Assembly: GCA_027924025.1 (NCBI GenBank)
Contig: AP026970.1
Location: 372,001-436,000 of the forward strand
Direction of reading: 5' to 3'
DNA length: 64,000 bases
DNA from: Comamonadaceae bacterium OS-4
Lineage (GTDB): Bacteria; Pseudomonadota; Gammaproteobacteria; Burkholderiales; Burkholderiaceae_C
Part shown: piece after piece, positions 27,679 to 36,766 of the stretch
Position numbering within the stretch: position 1 is the first letter of the stretch
Layout: each line of letters starts with the position of its first letter
The notes under the pieces: model-generated
Databases searched by the model: none
The model's input: the letters and a program-made list of their open reading frames with translations, nothing else
Told to the model about the DNA's origin: nothing
Position numbers and translations under genes: made by a program

Positions 27679-28605
27679 TTACTTGAGTCGCTTGATGAGG
27701 CTGCTGGTGTCCCAGCGGCTGCCTCCCATCAACTGCACATCGGCGTAAAACTGGTCCACGAGAGCCGTCACCGGCAAGCGCGCACCGTTGCGTTTGGCTT
27801 CGTCGAGCACGAGGCCAAGGTCTTTGCGCATCCAATCCACGGCAAAACCAAATTCAAATTGGTCCGCGACCATGGTTTTGCCCCGGTTGTCGAGTTGCCA
27901 GCTCTGGGCTGCCCCTTTGCCGATGACGTCCAGCACCTGGTTCATGTCCAGCCCGGCGCGCTGGCCAAAGGCCACTGCTTCGGACAGGCCCTGCACCAAG
28001 CCGGCAATGCAAATCTGGTTCACCATTTTGGCCAGCTGGCCGGAGCCGCTCTCGCCCAGCAAGGTGAATGCGCGGGAAAACGCCATGGCCGCTGGCTTGA
28101 CCGCCTCAAACGCAGTGGCATCGCCCCCGCACATCACGGTCAACATGCCATTCTGTGCGCCGGCTTGGCCGCCGGACACGGGCGCATCGATGAATTGCAG
28201 TCCCCGCGCCACTGCCGCAGCGCTCAGCTCCCGGGCGATGTCCGCCGAGGCGGTGGTGTGGTCCACAAAAATCGCCCCGGGCTTCATGCCGGCAAAGGCG
28301 CCGTCGGCCCCCAGCGTTACGCTGCGCAAATCTGCATCGTTACCCACGCAGCAAAACACGATGTCCGCGGCCAGCACTGCCTCACGGGGTGTAGGTGCAT
28401 GGGCATGTGTGCCCAATTGGCTGCTGGCGCTCTTGAATTCTTCGCACCATGCTATTGATTTGCTAGCAGTGCGGTTGTAGACCGTGACCTGGTGGCCGGC
28501 GCGCGCCAAGTGGCCCGCCATGGGGTAGCCCATGACGCCCAGGCCCAGAAAGGCGACAGAGTAAGCGGGCGAAGGTTCGTAGGTTTTGTCGTTGATGTTG
28601 GGCAT
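27679..28605 (-). CDS. NAD(P)-dependent oxidoreductase, 3-hydroxyisobutyrate dehydrogenase family
   Basis: A 308-residue beta-hydroxyacid dehydrogenase. The Rossmann motif G-L-G-V-M-G-Y-P-M (about residues 21-29), the substrate-binding D-A-P-V-S-G-G (about 140-146) and the catalytic Lys in L-A-K-M-V-N-Q (about 191) are present. Members oxidise 3-hydroxyisobutyrate or reduce tartronate semialdehyde and related acids; the substrate here is not evident. Residues about 48-60 come from a palindromic repeat (28450-28476) and may form a surface loop not found in relatives. It converges on the kinase gene. Confidence 0.86.
   Translation of the reverse strand: MPNINDKTYEPSPAYSVAFLGLGVMGYPMAGHLARAGHQVTVYNRTASKSIAWCEEFKSASSQLGTHAHAPTPREAVLAADIVFCCVGNDADLRSVTLGADGAFAGMKPGAIFVDHTTASADIARELSAAAVARGLQFIDAPVSGGQAGAQNGMLTVMCGGDATAFEAVKPAAMAFSRAFTLLGESGSGQLAKMVNQICIAGLVQGLSEAVAFGQRAGLDMNQVLDVIGKGAAQSWQLDNRGKTMVADQFEFGFAVDWMRKDLGLVLDEAKRNGARLPVTALVDQFYADVQLMGGSRWDTSSLIKRLK
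28450..28476 (+). repeat. Short palindromic repeat, family A, copy 3 (inside an oxidoreductase gene)
   Basis: GCTAT (28451-28455) and CTAGCA (28463-28468) arms, then GTGCGG. It lies antisense inside the oxidoreductase gene without breaking the frame, adding residues around S-K-S-I-A-W. It is shorter and more degenerate than the intergenic copies. Confidence 0.45.
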
Positions 28606-28655
28606 GGAGGTGAGGATTCAGTGGAACAAATGGGCCATTTTGCGCCGGGCCACGT

Positions 28656-29792
28656 TCACAGGATGGCGAAGTTTTCAGTGCCTGCGGAGAGGTCGGTCGA
28701 CTTGCCGCGTTGGCTGTTGAGCTTGATCTGCAGGCGCAGGTCGTTGAGCGAGTCGGCGTTGCGCAGCGCATCCTCGTAAGTGATGGCGTTGCTCTCATAC
28801 AGGTCAAACAGCGCTTGGTCGAAGGTTTGCATGCCGGCTTGGCGGCTCTTCTTCATGATCTCTTTGATCTCGGAGACCTCGCCCTTGAAAATCAGGTCCG
28901 AGATCAGCGGTGAATTGATCAGCACCTCGACCGCGGCAATGCGGCCCTTGCCATCCTGCTTGGGGATCAGGCGTTGCGATACCAGCGAGCGCAGGTTCAG
29001 CGACAGATCCATCAGCAGCTGGCTGCGCCGCTCTTCGGGGAAGAAGTTGATCACCCGGTCCAGCGCCTGGTTGGCGCTGTTGGCGTGCAGGGTAGCCAGA
29101 CACAAGTGACCGGTCTCCGAAAACGCAATCGCGTGCTCCATGGTTTCGCGGTCGCGGATTTCGCCCATCAGGATCACATCCGGCGCCTGGCGCAGGGTGT
29201 TTTTCAAGGCGGCTTCCCAGCTGTCGGTGTCCAGCCCGACTTCGCGCTGGGTCACCACACAGTTTTTGTGGGCGTGCACAAACTCCACCGGGTCTTCGAT
29301 GGTGATGATGTGGCCGTGGGAGTTTTCATTGCGCCAATCGACCATGGCCGCCAGCGTCGTCGACTTGCCGGAGCCCGTGGCGCCCACCAGGATGCACAAG
29401 CCGCGCTTGGCCTGCACGATGTCCTTGAGCACCTGCGGAACACCCAGCCCGTCAATCGTGGGCAGCACCTGCGGAATCACCCGCAGCACCATGCCCACTT
29501 TGCCTTGCTGAATAAACGCATTCACCCGGAAACGGCCGATGGCAGCCGGCGCAATCGCGAAATTGCTTTCTTTGGTGCGCTCGAACTCGGCGATCTGCTT
29601 GTCGTTCATGATGGAGCGCGCCAGCGCCATGGTGTGCGCTGCGTTCAGTGGCTGCGGCGACACCTTGGTGACCTTGCCGTCCACCTTGATGGCGGGCGGA
29701 AACTCGGCGGTGATGAACAAGTCGCTGCCATTGCGGCTGACCATCAGCTTGAGCAGATCGTTGATAAATTTCGTGGCCTGATCGCGTTCCAT
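28656..29792 (-). CDS. pilU: Type IV pilus retraction ATPase PilU
   Basis: A 378-residue hexameric ATPase of the GspE/PilT superfamily. Walker A G-A-T-G-S-G-K-S-T-T (about 132-141), Asp box E-D-P-V-E-F-V-H, Walker B G-E-I-R-D and the His box A-T-L-H-A-N (about 234-239) are all intact. The C-terminal tail is longer than that of PilT, and the D-L-F-I-T-A-E start is the PilU form. PilU works with PilT to retract pili for twitching. It follows pilT on the same strand after 143 bp that contain a hairpin repeat. A GGAGG run precedes the ATG. Confidence 0.94.
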   Translation of the reverse strand: MERDQATKFINDLLKLMVSRNGSDLFITAEFPPAIKVDGKVTKVSPQPLNAAHTMALARSIMNDKQIAEFERTKESNFAIAPAAIGRFRVNAFIQQGKVGMVLRVIPQVLPTIDGLGVPQVLKDIVQAKRGLCILVGATGSGKSTTLAAMVDWRNENSHGHIITIEDPVEFVHAHKNCVVTQREVGLDTDSWEAALKNTLRQAPDVILMGEIRDRETMEHAIAFSETGHLCLATLHANSANQALDRVINFFPEERRSQLLMDLSLNLRSLVSQRLIPKQDGKGRIAAVEVLINSPLISDLIFKGEVSEIKEIMKKSRQAGMQTFDQALFDLYESNAITYEDALRNADSLNDLRLQIKLNSQRGKSTDLSAGTENFAIL

Positions 29793-29839
29793 GAGAACAC
29801 CTCCTTAAATGTGGGCTTACCAGCCCGCCAAAACCCAGA

Positions 29840-29935
29840 AGCACCGCAGGACCGGCTTTGCCGGCCTGCTGGTGTTGCCCCCTGCAAGGGGGAAAGCGGC
29901 TACACGCAGTGAGTAAGCCGGGGGGTGTGCTACCG
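29840..29935. repeat. Hairpin-rich intergenic repeat between pilT and pilU
   Basis: CCGGC..GCCGG (29852-29864) and CCCCC..GGGGG (about 29879-29893) form two tight stem-loops in the gap. The text resembles GC-rich intergenic repeats that I have seen in Comamonadaceae genomes, but no second full copy was found here. It may tune the ratio of PilT to PilU. Confidence 0.45.
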
Positions 29936-30979
29936 TCACCCGGGGAAGTTCTCAGGAATCTTGGCTTTGCTGCGTGCTTCGGCCGCGCTGATGACATTGC
30001 GCTTCACCAGCTCGGTGAGGTTCTGGTCCAGGGTCTGCATGCCCACGCTGTTGCCGGTCTGGATGCTGGAGTACATCTGGGCGATCTTGGCCTCGCGGAT
30101 CAGGTTACGGATGGCGCTGGTGCCCAGCATGATCTCGTGGGCGGCGACGCGGCCCTGGCCGTCTTTGGTTTTGCACAGCGTTTGGGAAATCACCGCCTGC
30201 AGCGACTCTGACAACATGGCCCGCACCATTTCCTTCTCTTCGGCCGGGAACACGTCAATGATCCGGTCAATGGTTTTGGCGGCACTCGAGGTGTGCAAGG
30301 TGCCGAACACCAAGTGGCCGGTTTCTGCGGCGGTCATGGCCAGGCGGATGGTTTCCAGGTCGCGCATTTCGCCCACCAGAATCGCGTCCGGGTCCTCCCG
30401 CAGCGCAGACTTCAGGGCGGCCGCAAAGCTCAGGGTGTGGGGGCCGACTTCGCGCTGGTTCACTAGGCACTTTTTGGACTCGTGCACGAATTCGATCGGG
30501 TCTTCTACCGTCAGGATGTGGCCGAACTCGGTTTCGTTCAAGAAGTTCACCATCGCTGCCAATGTGGTGGATTTGCCGGAGCCGGTGGGGCCGGTCACTA
30601 GCACCAAGCCGCGGGGCTTCAGGGCCAGGTCGGCAAAGATGCGGGGTGCGTTGAGCTGCTCCAGCGACAGGATCTTGCTCGGAATCGTCCGGAACACTGC
30701 GCCCGCACCGCGGTTGTGGTTGAAGGCGTTCACGCGGAAGCGGGCCAGGCCATCGATCTCGAAGGAGAAGTCGATTTCCAGAAACTCTTCGTACATCTTG
30801 CGCTGCGTGTCGTTCATGATGTCGTACACCATGGCGTGAACCTGCTTGTGGTCCAGGGGTTCGACGTTGATACGGCGCACATCGCCGTGCACCCGGATCA
30901 TGGGCGGCAGTCCTGCCGAGAGGTGCAAGTCCGACGCTTTGTTTTTGACGCTAAATGCGAGCAGCTGGGTAATGTCCAC
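29936..30979 (-). CDS. pilT: Type IV pilus retraction ATPase PilT
   Basis: A 347-residue retraction motor. It has the N-terminal PAS-like part (D-L-H-L-S-A-G-L-P-P-M, about 17-27), Walker A G-P-T-G-S-G-K-S-T-T (about 129-138), E-D-P-I-E-F-V-H, Walker B G-E-M-R-D and G-T-L-H-T-S (about 227-232), and the A-I-R-N-L-I-R-E motif near 287 that is specific to PilT and needed for retraction. It drives twitching motility and DNA uptake at the cytoplasmic face of the pilus machine. It is divergent from yggS with a 46-bp gap, as in many Gram-negative genomes. Confidence 0.96.
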   Translation of the reverse strand: MDITQLLAFSVKNKASDLHLSAGLPPMIRVHGDVRRINVEPLDHKQVHAMVYDIMNDTQRKMYEEFLEIDFSFEIDGLARFRVNAFNHNRGAGAVFRTIPSKILSLEQLNAPRIFADLALKPRGLVLVTGPTGSGKSTTLAAMVNFLNETEFGHILTVEDPIEFVHESKKCLVNQREVGPHTLSFAAALKSALREDPDAILVGEMRDLETIRLAMTAAETGHLVFGTLHTSSAAKTIDRIIDVFPAEEKEMVRAMLSESLQAVISQTLCKTKDGQGRVAAHEIMLGTSAIRNLIREAKIAQMYSSIQTGNSVGMQTLDQNLTELVKRNVISAAEARSKAKIPENFPG

Positions 30980-31025
30980 GGAGTCCTCTCTAGGGGAATG
31001 GCAGGTTTGTTACGCTCGAGAGATT

Positions 31026-31724
31026 ATGACGATGATTGCGGACAATCTCCACGCTGTTGCACAGCGCATTGCGCAGGCGTGCACCCAGTCCGGACGGCCG
31101 GCGGGCAGCGTGCAATTGCTGGCCGTTTCCAAGACCTTCGGGCCTGACGCGGTGCAGCAGGCTTTTGATGCCGGGCAGCGCGCCTTCGGCGAAAACTACA
31201 TCCAGGAAGCGGTCGACAAGATCACAGCGCTCAGCGCCCTGCCGATCGAGTGGCACTGTATCGGCCCCATTCAAAGCAACAAGACCCGCCTGGTGGCGGA
31301 GCACTTTCAGTGGGTGCACACCGTAGACCGGCTCAAAATCGCCCAGCGCCTGAGCGATCAGCGCCCCGCCCATTTGCCGCCCTTGCAGGTCTGTATTCAG
31401 GTGAATGTGGACGGTGGGCCAACCAAGTCCGGCGTGCTCCCGGCGGAGGCCGCGGCGCTGGCGCTGGCGGTCCGGGCGCTGCCGCGTCTGCAGCTGCGGG
31501 GCATCATGTGTATCCCGGAGCCTGCTCCTGATTTTGTAGCTGCACGCGCAGTATTTATGAGCGCTAAGGCCGTATTTGATGCCATCGTGGAGCAGGGCGT
31601 GCCGCTGGACACGCTCTCTATGGGCATGAGTGGTGATCTCGATGCTGCCATTGCCGGTGGCAGCACCATGGTGCGGGTGGGCAGCGCCATTTTTGGCGCC
31701 CGCCACTACCCGGGTGTTGCTTAA
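31026..31724 (+). CDS. yggS: YggS family pyridoxal-phosphate homeostasis protein
   Basis: A 232-residue PLP-binding TIM-barrel protein. The PLP Lys is in A-V-S-K-T (about 36), and G-E-N-Y-I-Q-E, H-C-I-G-P-I-Q-S-N-K (about 76-85) and S-M-G-M-S-G-D (about 199-205) mark the family. It keeps free PLP and amino-acid pools in balance. Starts at 31026 and 31032 are both possible. Codons about 167-182 derive from a family A repeat yet keep the frame. The end overlaps the convergent binding-protein gene by four bases. Confidence 0.93.
   Translation: MTMIADNLHAVAQRIAQACTQSGRPAGSVQLLAVSKTFGPDAVQQAFDAGQRAFGENYIQEAVDKITALSALPIEWHCIGPIQSNKTRLVAEHFQWVHTVDRLKIAQRLSDQRPAHLPPLQVCIQVNVDGGPTKSGVLPAEAAALALAVRALPRLQLRGIMCIPEPAPDFVAARAVFMSAKAVFDAIVEQGVPLDTLSMGMSGDLDAAIAGGSTMVRVGSAIFGARHYPGVA
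31523..31571 (+). repeat. Short palindromic repeat, family A, copy 4 (inside yggS)
   Basis: TGCTCC, TTTTGTAGCTGCACGCGCA (31533-31551) and AGCGCTAAGGCC (31560-31571) match the family A layout in order and spacing. The stretch is visibly richer in A/T than the surrounding codons and is translated in frame. Confidence 0.55.
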
Positions 31725-32848
31725 ACCCGGACCTTGCCGTCGCCGGTGAGCATGGACATTTCGACGAAGGTCGAGGCCACGTGATCCGCTTTCGAGAAGT
31801 TCACATTGAACCCACCCATCGACATGTTGTTGATGCTCTCCAGCGCAGTCATCAGGCCATCGGCGCCGCCTTTGCCGCCACTGCGGCGTAGCCCCTCCGC
31901 CAGCACTTTGGCGGCGATATAGCCTTCCATGCTGGAGTAGTTGCTTTGCACCGCGCCATTGGATCGGCGCACCGCGTCGGCAAACTCCCGGGAGATGGCT
32001 TTGCCGGCGCTGTAAGGCGACGGCATCACTTGCGACACCACCACACCGGCTCCGAACTTGCCCAGCTCGTCGGCCAGCGCTTGGGTGCCCACGAAAGACA
32101 CGTTGTAAAACCCGCCGCCATACCCCGCCTTGCGGGCGGCACGTATATAGGCCGCACACGAGGTGTAAGCGCTGATCTGGACGACAGCCTCGGGGTTGGT
32201 TGCGTTGATGGTCTCAACCGCTTTGGCCACGTCGACCGAGTTACGCTCTACCGTTGCGATGGCGACCGGCTTGAGGTTATGTTTGGCCAAAGCCAGTTGC
32301 ACCCCGTCGAGGCCTGCTTTGCCGTAGGCGTCGTTCTGGTACAGGACCGCGACTTTGGTGAGGCCCACATTGCGCAGTTGGTTCACGATGAGCGCGGTTT
32401 CGTCGTTGTACGACGCGCGCACGTGAAAGGCATAGCGGTTGAAGGGGGCGCGCAAGGCCATGGCGCCGGTGAAGGGGGCGATAAATGGAACCTTGGCTTT
32501 GGTGGCCAGGGGCAGTGCGACTGCGCTGGTCGGGGTGCCCACGTAGGCGAACAAGGCGGTCACATCCTCTTCGAGCAGCTTGCGGGTGTTTTCCTCGCAA
32601 CGGGCGGGCTCGTAGCCGTCATCGAGTTTGCGAATCTCCACCGAGCGCCCGCCGATGCCACCTTGGGCGTTGAGCTGGTCGAAAAAGAGTTTGGCTCCGG
32701 CGTGTAGATGGATACCCAACTGCGCTGCCGGGCCGCTGAAGGCGGCGGACTGCCCGATGATGATTTTCTCGGACTGTGCGTGGACAGCCGGAAAACCTGC
32801 CAGGGTGCTGGCCCCGGCGGCTAAAGAAAATTGACGACGATTGATCAT
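31721..32848 (-). CDS. ABC transporter periplasmic binding protein, branched-chain amino acid type
   Basis: A 375-residue type I periplasmic binding protein (LivK/amide-binding family). The N-terminus M-I-N-R-R-Q-F-S-L-A-A-G-A is Tat-like (twin Arg) with cleavage after V-H-A-Q near residue 25. The mature protein begins K-I-I-I-G-Q-S-A-A-F-S-G-P-A, the usual first strand. No permease or ATPase gene is nearby, so it is an orphan component or feeds a distant transporter or a receptor. The ligand is unknown; amino acids or small aromatics are typical. Confidence 0.87.
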   Translation of the reverse strand: MINRRQFSLAAGASTLAGFPAVHAQSEKIIIGQSAAFSGPAAQLGIHLHAGAKLFFDQLNAQGGIGGRSVEIRKLDDGYEPARCEENTRKLLEEDVTALFAYVGTPTSAVALPLATKAKVPFIAPFTGAMALRAPFNRYAFHVRASYNDETALIVNQLRNVGLTKVAVLYQNDAYGKAGLDGVQLALAKHNLKPVAIATVERNSVDVAKAVETINATNPEAVVQISAYTSCAAYIRAARKAGYGGGFYNVSFVGTQALADELGKFGAGVVVSQVMPSPYSAGKAISREFADAVRRSNGAVQSNYSSMEGYIAAKVLAEGLRRSGGKGGADGLMTALESINNMSMGGFNVNFSKADHVASTFVEMSMLTGDGKVRV

Positions 32849-32890
32849 CGCCCCATTTTCCTTGAAAGCAGCCGGTTTGGGTGTCGCCTG

Positions 32891-33361
32891 TTACAGCTTG
32901 AGCTGATTTGTGTTTTTGACCTCTTCCATGACCGCGTAGGTCCGGGTTTCGCGCACCCCGGGCAGTTGCCACAAGACGGTGCCTGCAAAGTGGCGGTAGG
33001 CAGCCATATCGGCCATGCGGGTCTTGAGCAAGTAATCAAAGCCGCCGGCCACCATGTGGCACTCCATGATCTCGCCATGCACTTGCACCGCGGCCTTGAA
33101 GGCCTCGAACACATTGGGCGTGGTGCGATCGAGCAGCACCTCCACAAACACCATCATGCCGGCCCCCAGCTTGAGTGGGTTCAGGCGCGCCTCGTAGCCG
33201 AGGATGTAACCCTCTTTGCTGAGTTTTTGGACGCGGGCCAGCACGGCGGTGGGGGAGAGCCCCACCGTCTCCGCCAGCTTCAGGTTGGCAATGCGCCCGT
33301 CGGCTTGCAGGCAGCTCAGGATGCGCAGGTCTATGCGGTCGAGTTCGATGTGTTCATTCAC
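32891..33361 (-). CDS. Lrp/AsnC family transcriptional regulator
   Basis: A 156-residue regulator with an N-terminal helix-turn-helix (about residues 8-55: I-L-S-C-L-Q-A-D-G-R, L-A-E-T-V-G-L-S-P-T-A-V) and a C-terminal RAM ligand domain (about 68-145). In several proteobacteria an Lrp relative (PutR or BkdR type) activates putA in response to proline. Here putA lies 3.4 kb away beyond a chemoreceptor and an outer-membrane protein, and PutA itself has no DNA-binding domain, so this protein is a fair but unproven candidate for its control. Confidence 0.88.
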   Translation of the reverse strand: MNEHIELDRIDLRILSCLQADGRIANLKLAETVGLSPTAVLARVQKLSKEGYILGYEARLNPLKLGAGMMVFVEVLLDRTTPNVFEAFKAAVQVHGEIMECHMVAGGFDYLLKTRMADMAAYRHFAGTVLWQLPGVRETRTYAVMEEVKNTNQLKL

Positions 33362-33370
33362 ACCGTGAGC

Positions 33371-35335
33371 TTACTTCAGCTTGAAGAAGGACACCTCTTG
33401 CGCCAAGCGGGCCGCCTGGTCGGACAGCGCGGTCGCAGCTGCCGCGGTTTCTTCGACCAGGGCCGCGTTTTGCTGGGTGTTTTGGTCCAGATCGTGCACC
33501 GCAGCACCGACCTGGTTCACCCCCAGCGATTGCTCCCGGGTGGCATTGGCGATTTCGGTCATCAGGGTGTCAATCCGGCCGGCGTTGCCCAAGATGTCCT
33601 CAATCGTTTTGCCCGCTTCGCCCACCACCTGGGTGCCGCGTTCCACTTGTTCGATGCTGGCAGAAATCAGGCGCTTGATCTCTTTGGCCGCCTCGGCGCT
33701 GCGGCCTGCCAGCGAGCGCACTTCAGAGGCCACCACCGCAAAACCGCGGCCTTGCTCGCCGGCGCGGGCAGCTTCTACCGCGGCATTCAGGGCCAGGATG
33801 TTGGTCTGGAAGGCGATGCCGTCAATCACGCTGATGATGTCGGCAATCTTGGCGGACGAGGCATTGATGCCCTGCATGGTGCTCACCACCTGCGAAATCA
33901 CTTCGCCGCCCCGCTTGGCGGACTCGGCGTTGGCCCGCACGATGCCGGCAGCCCCTGCCACCGTGTCCGAGGTGCGCTGCACCGTTTCAGAAATCTGGGT
34001 CATGGTGGCCGCGGTTTGCTCCAGCGCAGCAGCGCTGGCCTCGGTGCGCCGGGACAGGTCTTGCGAGGCAGCGGCAATCTCTTCGCTGGCGGTATTCACA
34101 TTGCCCGAGCTGTCCAAGGTGTTGCGCACGATCACGCGCAGGCTGGCCTCCATGTCGCGCAGGGTGATCATCAGGTGGGCCGCTTCGTCCTTGCCCCACG
34201 GGGTGGGCGCGGTGACCAGGTTGCCTTGGGTGATTTGCTCCAGGTGGCCGGTGACTTCGCGCAGGCCACCCATCATCACCTTGTAAAACGCCAGCAGCAT
34301 GTAGAAGGCCACAGCCACGAAAAACACCGCAACGCCGACCCGCTCCCAAAAGCCGGTGCGCAAATCTGCGATCCGTTCAATCAGGCGCAGTTCAAGTTGC
34401 TGCAATATCTTGTCCTTCAATTGCCGCTCGGCTTCGAGCGCGGCAGAGCCCGCTCGGAGGTACGCATCGGCGTCACCTTCTAGCTTGTCGCCCACCACTT
34501 GCCTTTTGCTGGCTTTCTGGAAGGCGTCATAGGCCTCGTCATTGGCCTTCATGCCGAACTTGGCATCTGCTTCGGGTGTGCCGCCGGTGCTGCGGATGTA
34601 AGCGTTTTCGACGAGGTTGTCGACGAAGCGCAGGATGCCGAAGTCTTGGTCGATGCGTTCGGTGATGTATTCGTTCTTTTTACCGGCTTTGAGTGCGGAC
34701 CAGCCCAGTACAGAGAGCTCTGACACGTTTTCCATCTGTTGCGGGCCAAACAAAATCGCGTAGTTCATCAGGTGGAAGGTTTCCAACTGAGGGTCCAGCG
34801 CCAGTTCCGAAGTGTCGGAAACATGCTCGCCCAACTTCAATAGGCTATCGATGTACTCGTTGTGGGTGTCGAAAGTCTCTTGCTCATCTTTGCCGTTCGG
34901 GCTGGCCAACAAGGCCTGGTGAAGTTTCTCCACGTTGCCTAGCAATGCCGCCGTATCGAGATCCTTGCCCGATTCCTTGTCCATGCTTTTGAGCATGCCG
35001 AAGGCCTGGGTCACAGCCGTCTGGCTGGTACTGAGCTCGGGAGATTTGGTGATGGCATGGAGGCGGCGGAGCTGTGCCTGGCGGATGAGTTCATGCAAGG
35101 GTTTGACATAGGCCACACCTTGCAACTCGTGCTCGGTGGAGGCGACTTGCAGGTGGGTGTTGTTCCAAGTGTCGGCCATCAGCAGCGCGATGGGAATCAG
35201 AAACATCACCGCAATCCACGCCGACTTGGCCGGGAAACTCAGGCTGCGGAATAAGCGGACTCCCGGGGACAGCCATCCGTGGTATCGAAAGAAAGAACCA
35301 AATCCGGCATCACCGACCAACGTTGCTTCGCTCAC
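33371..35335 (-). CDS. Methyl-accepting chemotaxis protein
   Basis: A 654-residue chemoreceptor. Membrane helices lie at about residues 37-55 and 340-360, with a large helical periplasmic domain between (about 57-335) of nitrate/sulfonate-sensor-like or 4-helix type. A HAMP domain follows (about 362-412) and the signalling domain covers about 430-650. The hairpin tip [25 protein letters not shown] (shown in part only as key residues I-D-G-I-A-F-Q-T-N and E-A-A-R-A-G-E) is intact. No CheW-binding pentapeptide for CheR was seen at the C-terminus, which ends S-F-F-K-L-K. The gene ends 10 bp before the Lrp gene start. Confidence 0.92.
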   Translation of the reverse strand: MSEATLVGDAGFGSFFRYHGWLSPGVRLFRSLSFPAKSAWIAVMFLIPIALLMADTWNNTHLQVASTEHELQGVAYVKPLHELIRQAQLRRLHAITKSPELSTSQTAVTQAFGMLKSMDKESGKDLDTAALLGNVEKLHQALLASPNGKDEQETFDTHNEYIDSLLKLGEHVSDTSELALDPQLETFHLMNYAILFGPQQMENVSELSVLGWSALKAGKKNEYITERIDQDFGILRFVDNLVENAYIRSTGGTPEADAKFGMKANDEAYDAFQKASKRQVVGDKLEGDADAYLRAGSAALEAERQLKDKILQQLELRLIERIADLRTGFWERVGVAVFFVAVAFYMLLAFYKVMMGGLREVTGHLEQITQGNLVTAPTPWGKDEAAHLMITLRDMEASLRVIVRNTLDSSGNVNTASEEIAAASQDLSRRTEASAAALEQTAATMTQISETVQRTSDTVAGAAGIVRANAESAKRGGEVISQVVSTMQGINASSAKIADIISVIDGIAFQTNILALNAAVEAARAGEQGRGFAVVASEVRSLAGRSAEAAKEIKRLISASIEQVERGTQVVGEAGKTIEDILGNAGRIDTLMTEIANATREQSLGVNQVGAAVHDLDQNTQQNAALVEETAAAATALSDQAARLAQEVSFFKLK

Positions 35336-35481
35336 GAAATCCCCTTCATCAAGTGGGTTAATTTAGGCCCATCATAGGCCAGTGCTACGAATTGAAACCA
35401 TTTTGATGCGGGTGTTGTCGCCTCATTCATACAGCGTGCCTACACTCACGACCTAGCAAAAATAAATGGGAGGAATACGCA

Positions 35482-36609
35482 GTGCTTTTCATCAAAGAGT
35501 CATGGCGCCGTGGCGCTTTTGCTGTGGCGGTGGCCATGGGGCTGGCAGCCCTGCCGGGTCTGGCCAGTGCGGAAGAGGGGGCCGACCACCCCGAGGTCGC
35601 CCGGTTTCCCGGCGCCCGCATCAACAACTACGACTACAAGGAGTACGAGGAATTCCAGCTCATCCTGGCCAAACCCCAGCGCGCCCCGGGCGGGGCGTTT
35701 ACGGCGGCCAAATTGATGCCTTTGGAAGGCAAGGTCACCTATATCCATTACGAAATGCCCAAGTCGGCCTCGCCGCTGCAGGTGTTTCGCAATTACCAGT
35801 CGTCTTTGCGCCGCAGCGGGTTTAGCGACCTGTTCACCTGCGAGCGCCCCTGCACCACAGAGAACCTCAGCAATTTTCAGGGCCTGATGAAGGCGCGGCA
35901 GCTCTACCTGAACTACAGCACCGACAACCAGTACCTCGCCGCTCAGCGCAACAACACCTATGTGTCGCTCTGGGTGAATGATGGCGGCGCCTTTTTGTTT
36001 GTGGTCGAGAAGCAAAAGCTGGATGACGGCCTGATGGCCGTGACCGGCGAGAGCCCGATTGCCAAAGCGCTGGGCGCTGACGGCAAGGTGGATTTGTATG
36101 GCTTTCAGTTCGACACCGGCAAAGCGGTGCTGCGCGACGGCTCCAAACCCACTCTGCAAGAGCTGGGCAAGGTGCTGCAAGACAACCCGGGCCTGCATGT
36201 GGAAGTGGTGGGCCACACCGACGATGTGGGCGGTGCGGACAGCAACCAGCGCTTGTCCGAGGCGCGCGCTGCGGCGGTGGCAGACGCCCTCAGCCGCAGT
36301 TACGGCATTGCTGCGCCGCGCCTCAAAACCCGTGGCATGGGCCAGACAGTGCCGCTGGCCGCCAACACCACCGAGGCCGGCCGCGCCCAGAACCGCCGGG
36401 TCGAGATCATTGCGCAGCTACCTGCGACCCCCGTGGCGGCCCCTGCCACCCGCGCGGCGCCTGCCGCACCAGCGCAGACTGCCAACACCACTGCCCCGCA
36501 ACCCGCACCGGCCCCCGCGCAGGAAGCGCCTAAAACCCGCAACCTGATGGACGACGCCAACAAAGCGATGGAAGCGGCTGGCAAGCTCAAGAGCCTGTTC
36601 GGACTCTGA
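35482..36609 (+). CDS. OmpA-family outer-membrane protein with DUF4892-like N-terminal part
   Basis: A 375-residue exported protein: signal peptide (residues 1-30, cleavage near L-A-S-A-E), a first domain of about 180 residues that resembles DUF4892 (D-H-P-E-V-A-R-F-P-G at its start), an OmpA peptidoglycan-binding domain (about 205-315; G-H-T-D-D-V-G and L-S-E-A-R-A are key), and a Pro/Ala-rich tail. It would link the outer membrane to the cell wall. The start is GTG with GGGAGG eight bases upstream. A terminator follows the stop. Confidence 0.87.
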   Translation: MLFIKESWRRGAFAVAVAMGLAALPGLASAEEGADHPEVARFPGARINNYDYKEYEEFQLILAKPQRAPGGAFTAAKLMPLEGKVTYIHYEMPKSASPLQVFRNYQSSLRRSGFSDLFTCERPCTTENLSNFQGLMKARQLYLNYSTDNQYLAAQRNNTYVSLWVNDGGAFLFVVEKQKLDDGLMAVTGESPIAKALGADGKVDLYGFQFDTGKAVLRDGSKPTLQELGKVLQDNPGLHVEVVGHTDDVGGADSNQRLSEARAAAVADALSRSYGIAAPRLKTRGMGQTVPLAANTTEAGRAQNRRVEIIAQLPATPVAAPATRAAPAAPAQTANTTAPQPAPAPAQEAPKTRNLMDDANKAMEAAGKLKSLFGL

Positions 36610-36627
36610 TGCTTCTGCCCTCTAGTG

Positions 36628-36654
36628 AAAAGCCGGTCTATGGGCCGGCTTTTT
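36628..36654. terminator. Intrinsic terminator after the OmpA-like gene
   Basis: AAAAGCCGG (36628-36636) pairs with CCGGCTTTT (36645-36653) around an eight-base loop, followed by another T. It is about 20 bp after the OmpA-like stop. Confidence 0.88.
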
Positions 36655-36766
36655 GCATGGTTGGTAGATAAATTCACTATTTATTCAAATAAATAAAGAG
36701 AAAAACTCACGTCAATCTTCTGAAGAATAGCGACAAATCATTTCGTTGCCCTGTGCAGGAGTCGCT

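Noticed and set aside
32831..34483. A 550-codon open frame antisense to the Lrp and chemoreceptor genes
   Set aside because: Same reason: the opposite strand carries intact domains, and this product has no recognisable fold.
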